64,000 bases of DNA, from the NCBI GenBank assembly GCA_026826555.1, contig JAKSZT010053928.1, forward strand, positions 41,998,591 to 42,062,590, in the 5' to 3' direction. The position numbers and the translations under genes were made by a program. This DNA comes from Tolypeutes matacus (lineage: Eukaryota; Chordata; Mammalia; Cingulata; Chlamyphoridae). Positions within the stretch are counted from its first letter, which is position 1. The number at the start of each line of letters is the position of its first letter. Below, piece after piece: positions 26,090-38,490 of this stretch. The notes below the pieces were generated by a model. That model saw only the letters and a program-made list of their open reading frames with translations. It did no database searches and was not told where the DNA came from.

Positions 26090-26655
26090 ATTTCTGAAAT
26101 TGGCTGGATTTAGCCTAGTCCTGCTATTGTGATGGTCTTTCTAAATAGGTCTCACCCCTATTTATGGTTACTCTAGACTTAGGCTCACCCTTGGGCATAC
26201 TTACTATTGAGATGATAAATCTAGAATGACCTTACTTTTGTTTATAGATTAGGCTCACCTTTCTGTATGCTTATTATTGTGATGGTAACCAATCCACCCT
26301 GTTTATTATCAATATGGAAAACCTTGTGTCTAACCTCTACTCTGTACCTTCCTATCCCAGAACCTTGATATCTGATAATGATTGTAACTTTGTGACTCAC
26401 CCTGGTTTGGTGCCCACCCCCCAACCTGTTCAGCCCATTAATGTTTATTAATGAAGGAACCTGTGTCCAGTTCTGCCCCAATTATTCATTAGCACCCCTA
26501 TGCTATAAAACATCAGAATTTCTGCAGATCCTGGAGACAGTCTGGGGCCATTAGATCACTGTATACCTTTGTTCGCGCAACCAGAAAAACTCTTCCTCTC
26601 TTTGAAACACTAGTGTCTCAGGAATTGGCTTTTAAGGCACATAGGGGGAAAAGAA
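26090..26655 (+). mobile_element. Retroviral LTR-like sequence (ERV1 style)
   Basis: The segment has repeated AGGCTCACC blocks (26190-26290), a TATA-like CTATAAAACATC near 26500, and then ...CTCTTTGAAACACTAGTGTC and TCAGGAATTGGC, as in the R-U5 part of gammaretrovirus-like LTRs. No internal viral genes are visible beside it, so it looks like a solitary LTR. An old, non-coding remnant. Confidence 0.6.
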
Positions 26656-27439
26656 CCCACTTTTGCTTGGTAGTATTCCCCTAACTAGTCTTTGGCTCTT
26701 GAAAATCCAATCAAGTGCAAGTAGAATTACAATCCAATAAAATAATCTGGGATAATGTTTTAATCATTGGGTATGGTGACTCTTCCCAAGAATCAAATCT
26801 CAAAGCCTGTTAGGATCTTGGCCCCTTGAAAAAGCCAGTAAGGACCACGGCTGCCACATGGGCGTGTGGTCTGTGTAGAAGGTCCCATGCTCAGGAGGAC
26901 CTGCACTAGGCGTAATGTTCTGCTGTAGCTGTGCTAAAATTCTTAAAAATTTTGAACAGGCACACCATATTTTCATTTTGAACTGGGCCCTGCAAATTAG
27001 GTATCCAGTCCTGATAAGAAGAGAAGGTGATAGTGGGATTTCGTGAAACCCTTTAGGTCTTTGGGACCATTTTAGTCCTTGGGAGCACACACTTAGGAAA
27101 GAGGAAGGGCTTCCTCTCTCCTGGCCTTCTGACAGTTGCTTACTGCTTTGGTTTCTGTCTTAGCATTTAAAACCCTTGAGCAAGAAAGGATTTGTATAAC
27201 CATCCAGGTCTATGAACTCCATGGTATGGGCAAAGAACTGGGTAAACTCTAGGTCATCAAGACATGCTATTAAACAAAGTAGAATTGTGGTAACTTATAT
27301 GCTTACCTGAGAATCAGTTTTCTACTCCAGAAAACAGATTGTCCTAATTTCTTTCCCAAATAATTGGATGCCCTCCTAATTTTCCCACTGCTCTTAATGT
27401 TGTCTAACCTAATTATTTTCTGGACTTAAAAAATAATAA

Positions 27440-27985
27440 TAAAACAGAAATATGATTTTATCACATCCATGCTTGAACTTCAAATTGTTCCACCAGGATT
27501 CAGGATAACACTCAAAATCCTTAGAATGGCATGAAGTTCTTCATGAGCTGGCTCCCACATGTTTCTCTAGCCCTATTTCTTAACTCTGCCCCAATTGGAT
27601 CATGCATCCCAGGCATCATGAGCTACCTGCAATTCATTAAGATATAATGAACTCTTATACCATCAAGAGTCTGCACACACCTCCCTTCTGCTACCTATAA
27701 GGTACTTCTATCCCATGTGTTCTGGGCAGCTCCCCATCTACCAGCTCTCACCTCCTCAGCTACAAATTCCCCAACTACTGAGCTAGAGCAAGACCCCCCT
27801 CCTCTTTGACTCCATAATTCTCTGTACTCATTCCTGTTATAGGAAACATTTATTTACATGCCTGAATGCTCTATTAAAAAGGCCATTGATTGAAGGAAAC
27901 TCACCTTATTCATCTTAATGTTATGAGCAGTTGGCACAAAACTTGGTATATAGGACACCTTACAAAAATGTTTACTGAATTAATG
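27440..27985 (+). repeat. L2 fossil, plus strand
   Basis: Shares the L2 3' text order: ...AACACTCAAAATCCTTAGAA..., ...CATGAGCTGGCTCCCACATG..., ...AATGCTCTATTAAAAAGG..., and ends at ...AAAAATGTTTACTGAATTAA. Meets a minus-strand L2 tail to tail. Confidence 0.75.
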
Positions 27986-27989
27986 ATAC

Positions 27990-28330
27990 AAGCATCCATT
28001 ATGATTGATTCAATAAAACATAGGCACTTACTTTGTGCCAGCCACTACTCAATGTGATTAAGCACTGGCCAAAACACAGAACTTACTTTCTAGTTGGGAT
28101 AATGTTAAGTGGTATGAGGGAAACAACAGGGTAATGGCAAAAAAGAGAGCAGGGAAAAGGGGGTGGTGGTAAATAAGATAGCCAGAGAAAGACTCACGGA
28201 GACTATGGCATTTGAATTGGAAACAAAGTGCTGATGGAAAGGTACCCTGCAAAGGGCTGGGATAAGAGCATTTCAGGGAGAAGGAGCAGCACCTGAAAGT
28301 CTGAGCAAGCTTCATCTGGAATGAAGTACA
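27990..28330 (-). repeat. L2 fossil, minus strand
   Basis: Starts with the reversed L2 tail (ATTGATTCAATAAAACATAG, ...ACTTTGTGCCAGCCACTA...) and continues through ...GAGCATTTCAGGGAGAAGGA.... Confidence 0.72.
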
Positions 28331-31300
28331 GGTGGGAGGTAGGACTTAAGCTCACAAAGGTTCACAGCCCCAGACTGTGAAGGTTGGAGCCCACTGATCC
28401 ACTTCCACAGCTCTCTTTGTCCCTGGACTCTCTTCATCTCCCTCACTTACAGCTCCTTTAGGAAGTTTGAATGGCATCTAAGTCATAAGATTGGAGGAAG
28501 GAAGTGGACATATGTGGCTCTGTTTTCTTTCTCCGTTAGTGGGACTACCTGCTTGGAGGATGTACATATATTCAGCTCTGTTCTCAGCCATGCCCAGGCA
28601 AGGAGCATTCTTTTGTGGGCTGCAACCAAGGACAGTTCTTCCATGGGTCAAGTGTGGGCTGTGACCAGGTAAAGTCTGGGTATCTAATTCTGGGTACAAG
28701 CCCATTGTTGCTGTACTCCTAAAAAACATTCTCAAATGTAGTTTTTTCTGTAATAAAGTTGATGTTTTGGTCTCCCTCTACTTTGGCTAACTCTCAGCTG
28801 GTTCTGAATTGGGCAGGGGAAAAGATGAGTATTAGTATAGACGTCCTCCAACTCCAATGTAGGACCTTGTTGGTTAACTATGGTATATTCCATGGAATGC
28901 AATTTAAATATATTTACTAAATTCCTATTACTGGAATATCTATGTTGAAAATGAGACTATAGAGTCTCAGGGAGACGGGCTAAATTTTAGGACATGCAGA
29001 TAAGAGGTATCAATACCAGGAGTCCACCACAACTTTGTAAGATTAGAAAGTTCAAGTTCTTTCTACTACAGATGGATGAAGTAGAAAGACACTCAAGAAA
29101 GAATATAATTATTAAACAGAATATAATCAAATATCAATGTAATAAACGTTTTAGTCATTCAGCAATGGGAGAAGATATTGTTGACTCAAGTTAGAAAATA
29201 ACACACTTCTAAAAGAACTTATCACCACTTTCATGTAGTCTGCATTCTTACATTGGTTAACATCTGTAAGGCCTCAAAATAACGTTAGGTTAAGCATATT
29301 TTAGGTATCAGAACAAATTAAATTTACTTGGAAAGTTCTCAAAGAGCAGAGAAGATATCATTCCTGGCATACTTATTTTTGGATATTTTATTCCATATCA
29401 TTAAAAGCATGTCACTCAGTAGATACTCTATCTGAATCTTCTATGAATTACAATCTAATTTTGAAGGAACTGCAATAGACTGGCAGAATATTAGATGTGG
29501 ATTTTTCTATTAAGGAACACTTAAAATTTTGTGTTTTTTTTTTTTGTCTAAACCATGAGCAATCTATTTGATTTTGAGCATGAATTTAATAACATCCTGA
29601 TTTGTTACTATACATAAACTCATAAAATCTAGAGTTCCAAATTGACACATTAAGATCCTGACATTTTACTCAACCTCTAACTTGGGGCTTTATTATAGTA
29701 ATACAAATTAAACAGTTTTTTGAAGCTACCATCATATCAACTAATTTGGTGAGTCCAAAACCTCCAGAAATCACATTCTAATTCAGAATCATATTAAAAT
29801 GGGACCAAAGCCAAGGCAGTGAAAAACAATTAATTTATTCTTTTTAATTGTACAAGATCATTTAATAAACTTAAGGTAATTAAATTACCTTAATATCAGC
29901 TGTATTAAAACTAATTTATTCTATTTCTTCATAGGAAGTATATCAAAAGTCAAAAAATAAATTCCTACTTGAAATAGGTATCTTGGTTTCTGAGAATCAA
30001 CTCTTTTATCCATGTAGGCAAGTAAGGATCATATTGTATTGTCCCAGAGAATTCTAGAGAAAAGAGAAAGAAACCAGCCAGAAAGTAAAAGCATTTTGAA
30101 AAGAAAGAGCATTCACATCCAAAGAAACACAGATTTGTACCACCATAGTGACTATAAATCATTATGAATATCCATGTGGCCACAGGATTTATTTATGGTA
30201 ATGTAGCTTGATTGCTGGATGAAGAAGATTAATAGCGCTTTAAAGCAACTATTACATGCAAACCAAGCAGGCATAACAGTGAATTTGGGATGCAAAGGAC
30301 CTCACTCATGTACCAAATCTACATTTGTTTATTTTTATTTTCATTTGGTGTGTTGGTTTACTTTATAAGACAACACTTTATGAGAGAATAGTAATAGGAA
30401 TCACAGACTAGGCATTTTGGTAAGTTTTTAAGTTTTTAAGTGCACACAGACTGCATATTTTCTTGGAAGCAAAAAATATGACCCACCCATTTTCCCTTTC
30501 ATATGTAGGTGTTATTCTATGACATTTATATTATCTGCAGCTTCTTTTTCCTTTTCTATATTTCTACCTAACTTACAAGACTTTGCTTCCTAGCCCACGC
30601 TCTAAGTGAAAAGAGGATAGCTAGCAGTTTGTAACACTCTGTGCCTACAACTGAGTGCCTAGAGGTCCCTCAGGAAGGGGGTAATGAGTCCTGTTCTGAA
30701 TTGCCCCCCAAAGAGCTAAGCCTGAGGGTCCTGGAGAGGTCAGATCCAGTGCTCAGTGACTGAACATCACAGCCCCATCGGGGGACAACGCTCCTGCACT
30801 CAGTCCCTGCTGCTTCTGTGTCTCATTGGCCCCTACCTCGGAGATGGGACCATGACCTGGCGATGCCAGTCCTCAGGCTGCCTAGTGATTAGGGGAAAGG
30901 GGAGAAAAATACAAACCGAGTCCTCAGATTCTTTCTTAGTAAGTTGCATAAAGAGCTTGAATGGAAGCTTCTGTCAGTGTTGGGTGCTAAAGCTTACATA
31001 TGAACTGAGGCAGCCTTTATCAGTCTATGTACCTGTCCTTTTTAGAATGTGAGATTCAGAGGAAACCCTTTAAAAGGGCAGGGCACCAGGTGCACACAGA
31101 GGAGCAGAGGCAGGGATCATGCTTGCCCTAAGATATGAAGAGAGGCACCTCAGCTCCCCTTTTCCTTCTCAGTTTCCATTAGGTCCAGATGGATTTGTTT
31201 TTCCCTTATCCTTGGACAGCAGTAAGATTTCTTGCAATAACTTCCTGACAAGCCCCCTTTTGCCTCAAGTAGCTTAAAGGACTTTGTCTTTGAAAACCAA

Positions 31301-31392
31301 AAATAGATTATAGTAGAACAATTTAGTAGGTGTTCATTCCACATTTTTAAAATTATCTATTGGTTAATGGTCAACTAAATGTTTCTCTAGTC

Positions 31393-31530
31393 CAGTGATT
31401 CTGAAACTTTAGTGTTTCTTAGAATCACTAGGGAAGTTTGCTTATAAACGCAGATTTTGGGGCCAGGCCCTGACTTCAAAATCAGATTCGCTGAGGGTTT
31501 TAATATCCCAGGTAATTCTGAGCTGGAAGG
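31393..31530 (+). repeat. MER5A-like hAT fossil
   Basis: CAGTGATTCTGAAACTTTAG..., ...AGAATCACTAGGGAAGTTTG..., ...CAAAATCAGATTCGCTGAGG.... Confidence 0.75.
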
Positions 31531-32109
31531 TCATGGGACATGCTTTCAGGAACCTGAACAAATTATTTTGAGTTTCACCCTTGTGTCAATCTACGCAACT
31601 GAAAGTTTGCACGTGACCATAACCTTGCATCTCAACATTATGCCCTTGGGTTTTATCAGAAAAGAAACCCTATGAATCCTTTTATTGCATTTCCTATATG
31701 CTGTTGAAAGCAGTAACCTACAGCTCAGTCAGTAACCCTTGTTGAAATGAGACATTCCAGTGGGAAATGCCTTTTAGGAAATAGCAATTAAATAGGCTTT
31801 GCTTCACATGGGCTACCATACCACTTTGTAAAACATAGTACTCAATAAACAAATAAACAGGCTGACAAAAGAACTATGGAATGAATAGGTAAGCAAACAA
31901 ACAAAAGAGATGGAATGTGTTTCCCTTTAAGCCATGAGTGCCAGGAAAGCATCCTGTGTGCTTGCAGTAAGCCACATACAAAATTTATGAAAGAAATTTA
32001 CATGCAAAGGCACAGACCAACTCCCCTTTCAGGAGTTTGCTAGGTTTGCTCAAGCAGGTTGGTTCTAACTGGTTAGTATCTACATGGCAAAGATATACTG
32101 AGTTCTATT

Positions 32110-32400
32110 CTATCTTAAAGCACTATTCTATACTAGGCATTATTGGGAATGACAGAAAAGGGCAGGGTTCCAGCCCTTAAGATGTTCACATTCCCTGACT
32201 GGGACAGGACACACCTTTACCAATAACGATAATTCAAACAATTCAAAGTTATGGGAATTAAGAGCAAGGAGCAGTTAATTCCAGCTGAAGAATCAGGACA
32301 AACTCTGTGGAGAAGACAAGGATTTTGGCCTTGGTAAGATTTGGGGAAGCCACAGTGATGAGGAAAAGAACATTCTAGTTGGAGGGAAAATTTGAATTCC
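32110..32400 (-). repeat. L2 fossil, minus strand
   Basis: Antisense L2 order: ...ACTAGGCATTATTGGGAATG..., ...CCAGCCCTTAAGATGTTCAC..., ...AAGAACATTCTAGTTGGAGG.... Confidence 0.65.
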
Positions 32401-32439
32401 CTCAATACCTTCTGTCATGGCACACTGAACTTCTGCATA

Positions 32440-32620
32440 GTGTGTACCACATTTGGTAACTGTGTGTTCATTGGGCAATTACTTGTTCAGTGTCTCTGTC
32501 TTCTCCACTAGACTGTCCTCCCCATGATAGTGAGAGCTGTGTCTTTTTCATTCACCAATATGTGGACATACACGCAGAACCTTGCACAGTGATTGTTTAT
32601 CCTTGAATGAGTGGTTACCA
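32440..32620 (+). repeat. L2 3' end, plus strand
   Basis: ...TCCACTAGACTGTCCTCCCC... and ...GAACCTTGCACAGTGATTGT... followed by TATCCTTGAATGAGTGG, a sense L2 tail. Confidence 0.65.
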
Positions 32621-32790
32621 ACCTAAGATCCCACCATGGTTTTGCCATTTATTAGTTTTGCTATATTGGGGCATCTCTAAGTGTCTATTTCCTCATATGT
32701 AAAATGGGTTAATGATTGTTCCTTCCATAAAGGGTAGAGGTGAGAATTAAATAGGATAATGCATATAGCTATGATTATTTGATAGGAAGC
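32600..32790 (+). repeat. MIR, plus strand
   Basis: ...CTATTTCCTCATATGTAAAA TGGG and a following GAGAATTAAATAGGATAATG match the MIR 3' half. Confidence 0.65.
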
Positions 32791-33204
32791 AGTGAAATGA
32801 AGCAAGACCACGTTAAAGTTATAGTTTTTTACTGGAAAGACTTTGAAACTGTCTAGCTTTCCTTTCTATAAGTGCAAAATGTCACCAAGCCTGGCAAGGT
32901 AGCAAGTTTGAGGACTAGGTCTCTTGATTGATTTTTATTCTTTTTGAACTATGAGACCATGACAGCATCCCTTGAGGAGCCTGTTGCCTCATCTAGAGTA
33001 CAGGACTAATAAAATAGCGTTTCCTGTATCATAGGACCGTAGTGCAAATAAGTGAGATAAGCATTCTAGAAAGTAATGTGTAATCTGTAATGTGCATGGC
33101 TGGGTCACAGGTGTGGGGGTATCAGGCTTCAAATTCTTGAATTGCTAATAAGCAAGGTGAGCTGTGCCTACTGGTGCAGAAAGTAATCTGTCACATGGTG
33201 AAAA

Positions 33205-33370
33205 CAGATAGGCTCTAGAGTCAGAGAAATCTGGATTCTAACCTAGGCTCTGCCTCTGAAATGGTAAATAACTTTAGACCACTTCCTTCATCTTTCTGAG
33301 CTTGGGGTTCACGTGTTAAATTATGTAGGATTAGACCTACTTCCTGAGCCATTGTAGGTGGTAAAGAAAA
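33205..33370 (+). repeat. MIR, plus strand
   Basis: GGCTCTAGAGTCAGAGAAAT...CTAGGCTCTGCCTCTG...CTTCATCTTTCTGAGC. Confidence 0.7.
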
Positions 33371-34334
33371 TCTCGCTGATGGATACTGGGGACTCCAGGT
33401 CCTTGTAAATATAGATCAATATCTAGTCATTTTTGTCTTTCACCAAATTGGTTAACATCTTGTATTGAGTATTCATCATGACAAGTAGAAGTACTACATT
33501 TTAAGGAAGATACATATGGGAGAAAAAAAAAATGGAAGAATTTTATCCATTAACTTTTTTCCCCTATGAAGAAGGAGAAGGTACTTTTTATGAATTTTAT
33601 CAACAGAAATCCTTACTTCGGTAGGAGTATGACTGAGAATTGTAATCTCTACCAGCCCAAGTGTTTGTCATTCCTCCTACTACAATACCAGGAATCTTTA
33701 TTGAGTGCTGGTACTATGTAGTGATCCATGGGCTTTGAGTTACAGACTAAAGGGAGTAAGTCACCCCTAATGACACCTATAAGAACAAAGCAATTTGCTC
33801 TCTGCATATCAGGGCTGGGGCAAGGGAGATCTATGTGTAACACATACCTTATTTTATTTAATTTCTCCAAAAACACTGAAATAGATAACATTATCCACAA
33901 TTCAAGAGGCAGCAACTAAGAGTTAGGTTGAGTCACTTTATCAAAGATGTATTAGATCACCTTCCATATTATTTCAGAGACCAGTGCTCCAGGCCCAAAG
34001 CCTCAATCACTTCTACACATTGGACTTCTTGTTATTTGGGAGTAAATTAGTATTCTATTGCCCACTGTTCAGGGGTACAAAGGTACAGGTGGGCCAAAGG
34101 AAGAAATTATATGTGTTTGAAATGGGTAACTATAAAGAGAAGATGCTTAGATTCTTGTTTTCATATGTATGGGCCAAATTCTGAAGTTCAGAATCAGCTA
34201 TTCTTGGCCTATTTTACATTCAAAAATGACCAATACCTCTTTCCTTAATAGGCCTAGACACCTTGAATAATCTGTTAATGTGTGATTTCATCTAAAAGGA
34301 AGCAAAATGTTTAAGAATGAAAGAATGAATTGGG

Positions 34335-34590
34335 GTTCATTTATTCATTCAACAATAATTCCTGGATGTCAATCACATGCCAGACATTGTGATAAGCCCT
34401 GGATATGTCTTAATGAAATGATAAGATCCGTTCCTTCTAGCTTTTATACTCTGTCCAGGAAAATATATAAACAAACAAACAAGTAAACGTTATTGTGTGG
34501 CAAGTACCATAATACCAGCATATGGAGGACTAGATACTGAAGGACACCAAAATAATACCAAACACGTTTCCTGACCTTAAGGAACTTACA
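34335..34590 (-). repeat. L2 fossil, minus strand
   Basis: TTATTCATTCAACAATAATT..., ...ACATGCCAGACATTGTGATA.... Typical antisense L2 3' end. Confidence 0.65.
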
Positions 34591-34639
34591 TCTAAAAATG
34601 ATGATAATAATAAATTTGAATGTATCTGGCATTGTCTCA

Positions 34640-34815
34640 TGTGTTCTATTCTCATGTAGTCGTTAGAGCAGCTCTGTTACATAGGTAGTAATATTATCTC
34701 ATTTTGGAAAAGAAGGAATTTGGAACATAGAAAGTGTAAAGTGATTTGTATGACAAAGAGGGGATTTGAATCCAGGAAGTCTAACTTGAGAGCCCATGTT
34801 CTTAACCGCTATGCT
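34640..34815 (-). repeat. MIR, minus strand
   Basis: ...TATCTCATTTTGGAAAAGAA..., ...GGGGATTTGAATCCAGGAAG.... Confidence 0.6.
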
Positions 34816-35296
34816 CTACTACATATGCATGAAAAACGATTACAGTCTTTGATACTGAAGCCTCAAGACCAAACTCCAGGAGGGATGATACAGGAGGAAA
34901 CGGATGTCACCAAATGAGGCTTCCTACCAATTCCCAGCAGGAGCTTCCCTTAGGCCTTTCTGGCTCAAGACACTGCCATCTAGCTCACCCTCTTTTAGAT
35001 GAAAGAGAAAGGAGCTCCTTCTTCTTTTAATTATTGAGAGTGACAAATAATTTATAATAATTAGCACCATGGTTTCTAAGAATCATAGGAAGAGCTATTT
35101 TGAATATGCCACATTTTATCTTCCAGTCTAATAACTCTGTACCCTGAATAGCTTTCTATTTCATTGATCTTTTTGCATGTTTTAAATTTCATCATATTTT
35201 AAAATGCATGGAAGATATACATAGTGAATGTCATAACGGGATGTGCAGAAAGTTGTAGGATAATTTATTTAATGGGAGGCATGGGGGAAAGTTCTG

Positions 35297-35757
35297 TCTT
35301 AGTTTACCAGGCTGTTATGACAAATACTGTAAAATAGGTTGGCTTAAACAATGGTAATCTATTGGCTCATGGTTTTGAGGCTAGAAGTCTAAAATTGAGG
35401 CATCAGCAAGGGAATTCTTTCTCCCCAAAGTCTGTAATATTCTGGTACTGGCTTGTTGCAATCCTTAGGTTCCTTGGCTGTCCTGTCACATGGCGATGTC
35501 CTCTCCTCTCTCTTGCAGGTTTCTTTGACTTCAGACCTCCAGCTCCTCCCTCTGGCTTTCCCTCACCATGTCTGAATTTATTCTGCTTATAAAGGATTCC
35601 AGTAATCTAGATTAAGGCCAGCCTCATTCAGTTGGGCCACATCTTAACTAAAATAACATCTTCAAGAGACCCTATTTACAATGAGTTCACACCCATAGGA
35701 AAGTAGATTAAGATTAGAAATATGTCTAAATTGGGGCACATATTTCAATCTAGTATA
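35297..35757 (-). mobile_element. MaLR-type LTR (MLT1/MST-like), minus strand
   Basis: The plus strand reads TTAGTTTACCAGGCTGTTAT..., ...GGCTTAAACAATGGTAATC..., ...GAGGCTAGAAGTCTAAAATT... and ...CTTAACTAAAATAACATCTT.... This is the antisense of the conserved MaLR LTR layout. A related copy lies near 62.7 kb. Confidence 0.72.
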
Positions 35758-35924
35758 GGGTCAAACATAATCCAAGAGATGAAAAAAGCATTCCTGAGGA
35801 AAGGCTATGAAAATAGGACCCTGCAGGATGTGTAGACTGAGGGCCCAGTATCAAGGGGTAGTTGAAGAAGACAGTGGTGGGCCTCCCCCACAGGTTGTGC
35901 AAAGGCCCTAAACAAGTATGAAAA

Positions 35925-36125
35925 TACCTGCTAGTGCATACTTGATGTCAGGCAGTTGTCTAAGTTCTTTCCCTAAAGGTAGGTGTGACTATTATCCCCA
36001 TTTTACAATGAGGATACTGAGGGAGAGGAGAGGCAAAGTAATGTGTTCAATGTCACAGAGTGGACTGGGAATCCAGTCTCTGCTGTCTGGCTCTAGTATT
36101 TATATTCTTAGCCACTGCATAGTAT
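35925..36125 (-). repeat. MIR, minus strand
   Basis: ...TTATCCCCATTTTACAATGA GG..., ...GTTCAATGTCACAGAGTGGA..., ...GGGAATCCAGTCTCTGC.... Confidence 0.72.
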
Positions 36126-36240
36126 GGCCTCTTTAGCTGGGAAGAACAGAGCACATCCAAGGAGCTGTAAGAAGGACCACATGGCCAGAGCTCAGCAGTG
36201 TTTGTTCACACAACTATGGCCCTTTGTCATCAGACTTAGG

Positions 36241-36400
36241 AGGGGGCACATTACCACTCCAGGGGAGCTTTTTAAAACTATAAGTTTCTGGGACTCATCT
36301 CATCATTACTGAATCAGAATTTCTAGTCAAGGAGCTAGAAATCTACATTTTAATATTGCTTCCAAGTGATTCATATGCACAATAAGGTTTGAGAACCATA
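36241..36400 (+). repeat. MER5A-like hAT fossil
   Basis: ...CCAGGGGAGCTTTTTAAAAC..., ...CTGAATCAGAATTTCTAGTC..., ...TTTGAGAACCA at the terminal inverted repeat. Confidence 0.75.
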
Positions 36401-38191
36401 GATTTTTGGGTCCCATTTCCTCCAATATTCTCCCCCTCTGATAGCAGTCCCCAAATTAATTTCTGCTTATTTAATAATCACTTGGTCTCAGGGAATAACC
36501 TAAACACAATGGTATATAGGACTGAAGAGGAAAGCTGGACGAAATCTGAAAATTGAATCTTTACTCCTCTAGGTCCCCAGGCTATGAAAAAAATGATCTA
36601 GGCTTGAAAAGTTGGAGGCACAAAGAGACCACAGAGGCTTAGAACTATTTTCATTACAATGCCAACTATTTAAATAACTAATTGAATCTTAGTAACTTGG
36701 AGTAACATTCAAAATTGCTTAAAGAGCAATTCTTTTACATGTCCTATGATTCCTCCACACTTAGCCACTGCTAAAGGGAAGACCTGCAGACAGCAGAGAA
36801 TGTTCTTGAATGTTACAGTAATATATGGCATAGAGGTGGCTGAAGTAATCCCTGGTCACAAAACAAAGATAATATGCCTCCCTAAGATAAGGGAAACCTT
36901 AATAACTCCCATACAAAATGCTGGCTGCATTGTAGGAAATTCTTTTTATGAAATAGCACAGCTATAAAAGCTTTTTGCAGGTGCCCCAACAATGTAAAAT
37001 AAGACGACGACGATGATAATCTTCAACAGCTGTCATTACCCCTTTGCCAACCAAGAGATGGTCAGAGGAGGCAGTCAGGTCCATGACAGTGCTGGCCAAT
37101 TCATGCGACTCCCATGAAGTCCTGCCATAGATGAGTCTCTATGCAAGTCTAGATGCTTGTGGGCAGAGATTTCCAAGAAAGCTGTCAATGCTCTCAGTCT
37201 CTGAGTGAAGTCCTCTTTCCAAAGCTCTTTATACTTCCCTCTTACAGGAGGCTAGTGTAATAATCCAGTGAGGACTGTGTCCTGCTTCAGAGGACACGGT
37301 CTTCAAGTGAAGACCAGAGTTTGCAGGATGAGAACCACTTCACTCTGGGTGCAAGAGTTAGTATTCTTTTCCTCCTTCCTTTTCTTGGATTTGCTTTTCC
37401 TCATCATGGCAATGATAAGATCCAAAGGGCCTATGGTGTGGGTGTAGGAAAAATGGACCAAGATATTAACATTAAATCTTAGGCTCATAGGGAGCTGCAG
37501 GACAGGACTTCTGTTTCCACGTGGACCAGCTCATTAGGGGGCTGCGATCAGCTTTGGAGAAAAGACCTGCTCTAAGAAAAAGAGTCACTTTACCAAAGAA
37601 CTCCTGTGTGCTTATTTGTGATGTAGGTGTTAAGAATCCCGGATCATAACCTTCCAAATATACCAGACGCACAATGAATCACCATTAAGAGTAAAGAAAT
37701 ACATACCTTACATGACAGATTTTTGTACTTGCTCAATACTTCTAAATGTACCTACCCTCATTTATCCACATGCTTATATTTATCAGTGATGAAAGCATAG
37801 GACTTAAAGTCTCAGATTCTAACGAAAGTGCCTAGAATTGGGAACCAAGTACACAGGAACCCAAGAAAAATTGTGATGGTGATATGGTTTATGATGAATT
37901 ACATTTGAATGAATATTCAAAATCCACAGCAGGATTAGTAGAAGAGGATTACTCTTGCCCTATATGCCAGTGAAATTATGACCTGTAGTAAGTACAAATG
38001 TTTTCCTTTCCAAGTTCTGATGGATCTGGGTATTCATGATTTCATTCACAAACTTTTACAACTCTTGTTTCCAGGGTGATAGGCAAATGGCAAAGAGGAT
38101 GTTTGTATTCCACAATCTTTCACTTAATTAGCAGTGGGAAAATAATCAGAAGGTAAGAGAAGGAAGCACTGAGAAAACAGCATTCACCTAC

Positions 38192-38307
38192 CTGGCTGGC
38201 ACAACTTTGGGCAGGGGGTCCACTCACTGAAAGCTGTCACGAGGCAGTCTTTTTTACATGGGAGGAGACAAGGGCGCACTGTTTCTGGCCGAGTAGAATC
38301 TGGACAT
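38192..38307 (-). CDS. THSD7B: THSD7B internal exon C (short TSP1 exon)
   Basis: This is a 116-bp exon, too short to be found as a long open frame. It lies between an acceptor ending TTGACAG and a GTAGGT donor and gives one base, 38 codons and one base. It encodes CPDSTRPETVRPCLLPC, then KKDCLVTAFSEWTPCPKLC and QP. CPDSTRPETVRPC closes one TSP1 repeat and SEWTPCPKLC opens the next. Only one tryptophan of the usual WxxW pair is present (AFSEWTPC), which is also how I recall the human repeat. The last base G joins GA of exon D to make glycine. It is isolated by 11.2 kb of intron upstream and 28 kb downstream. An old MIR-like repeat begins about 60 bp outside the exon on its acceptor side. Confidence 0.94.
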
Positions 38308-38369
38308 CTGTCAATTGGAAGAGACTATATTAGTACCTTCTAGAAAAAGTAAGTGGTTTCACATAGAAC

Positions 38370-38490
38370 CACAGGATTTTATAACAAAAGACATTGAGAC
38401 CCTCTTGATTCTTTTACAGATGAGGGAAGAAACTCCCAGGGAGGTGAAGTCACTTGCTGGAAGCAGACTGGCTCTCTTGACCCAGACACC
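38370..38490 (-). repeat. MIR-like, minus strand
   Basis: ...TTTTACAGATGAGGGAAGAA... and ...GAGGTGAAGTCACTTGCTGG. It starts about 60 bp from the exon C acceptor. Confidence 0.6.

Larger units (their letters stand above)
10241..38191 (-). other. THSD7B intron between exons C and D (28 kb)
   Basis: This is the longest intron in the window. Recognised content is listed separately: nested L1s, L2 and MIR fossils, MER5-like hAT scraps, LTR-like repeats and simple repeats. Stretches at 14.7-19.2 kb (apart from a MIR near 16 kb), 24.3-25.0 kb, 28.4-31.3 kb and 36.5-38.1 kb hold only unique-looking, AT-rich DNA in which I see no gene. Confidence 0.75.

Noticed and set aside
29865..29885. AAGGTAATT/AATTACCTT palindrome as a regulatory operator
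   Set aside because: Nine-base AT-rich arms are expected by chance in AT-rich intron; no second copy or context.
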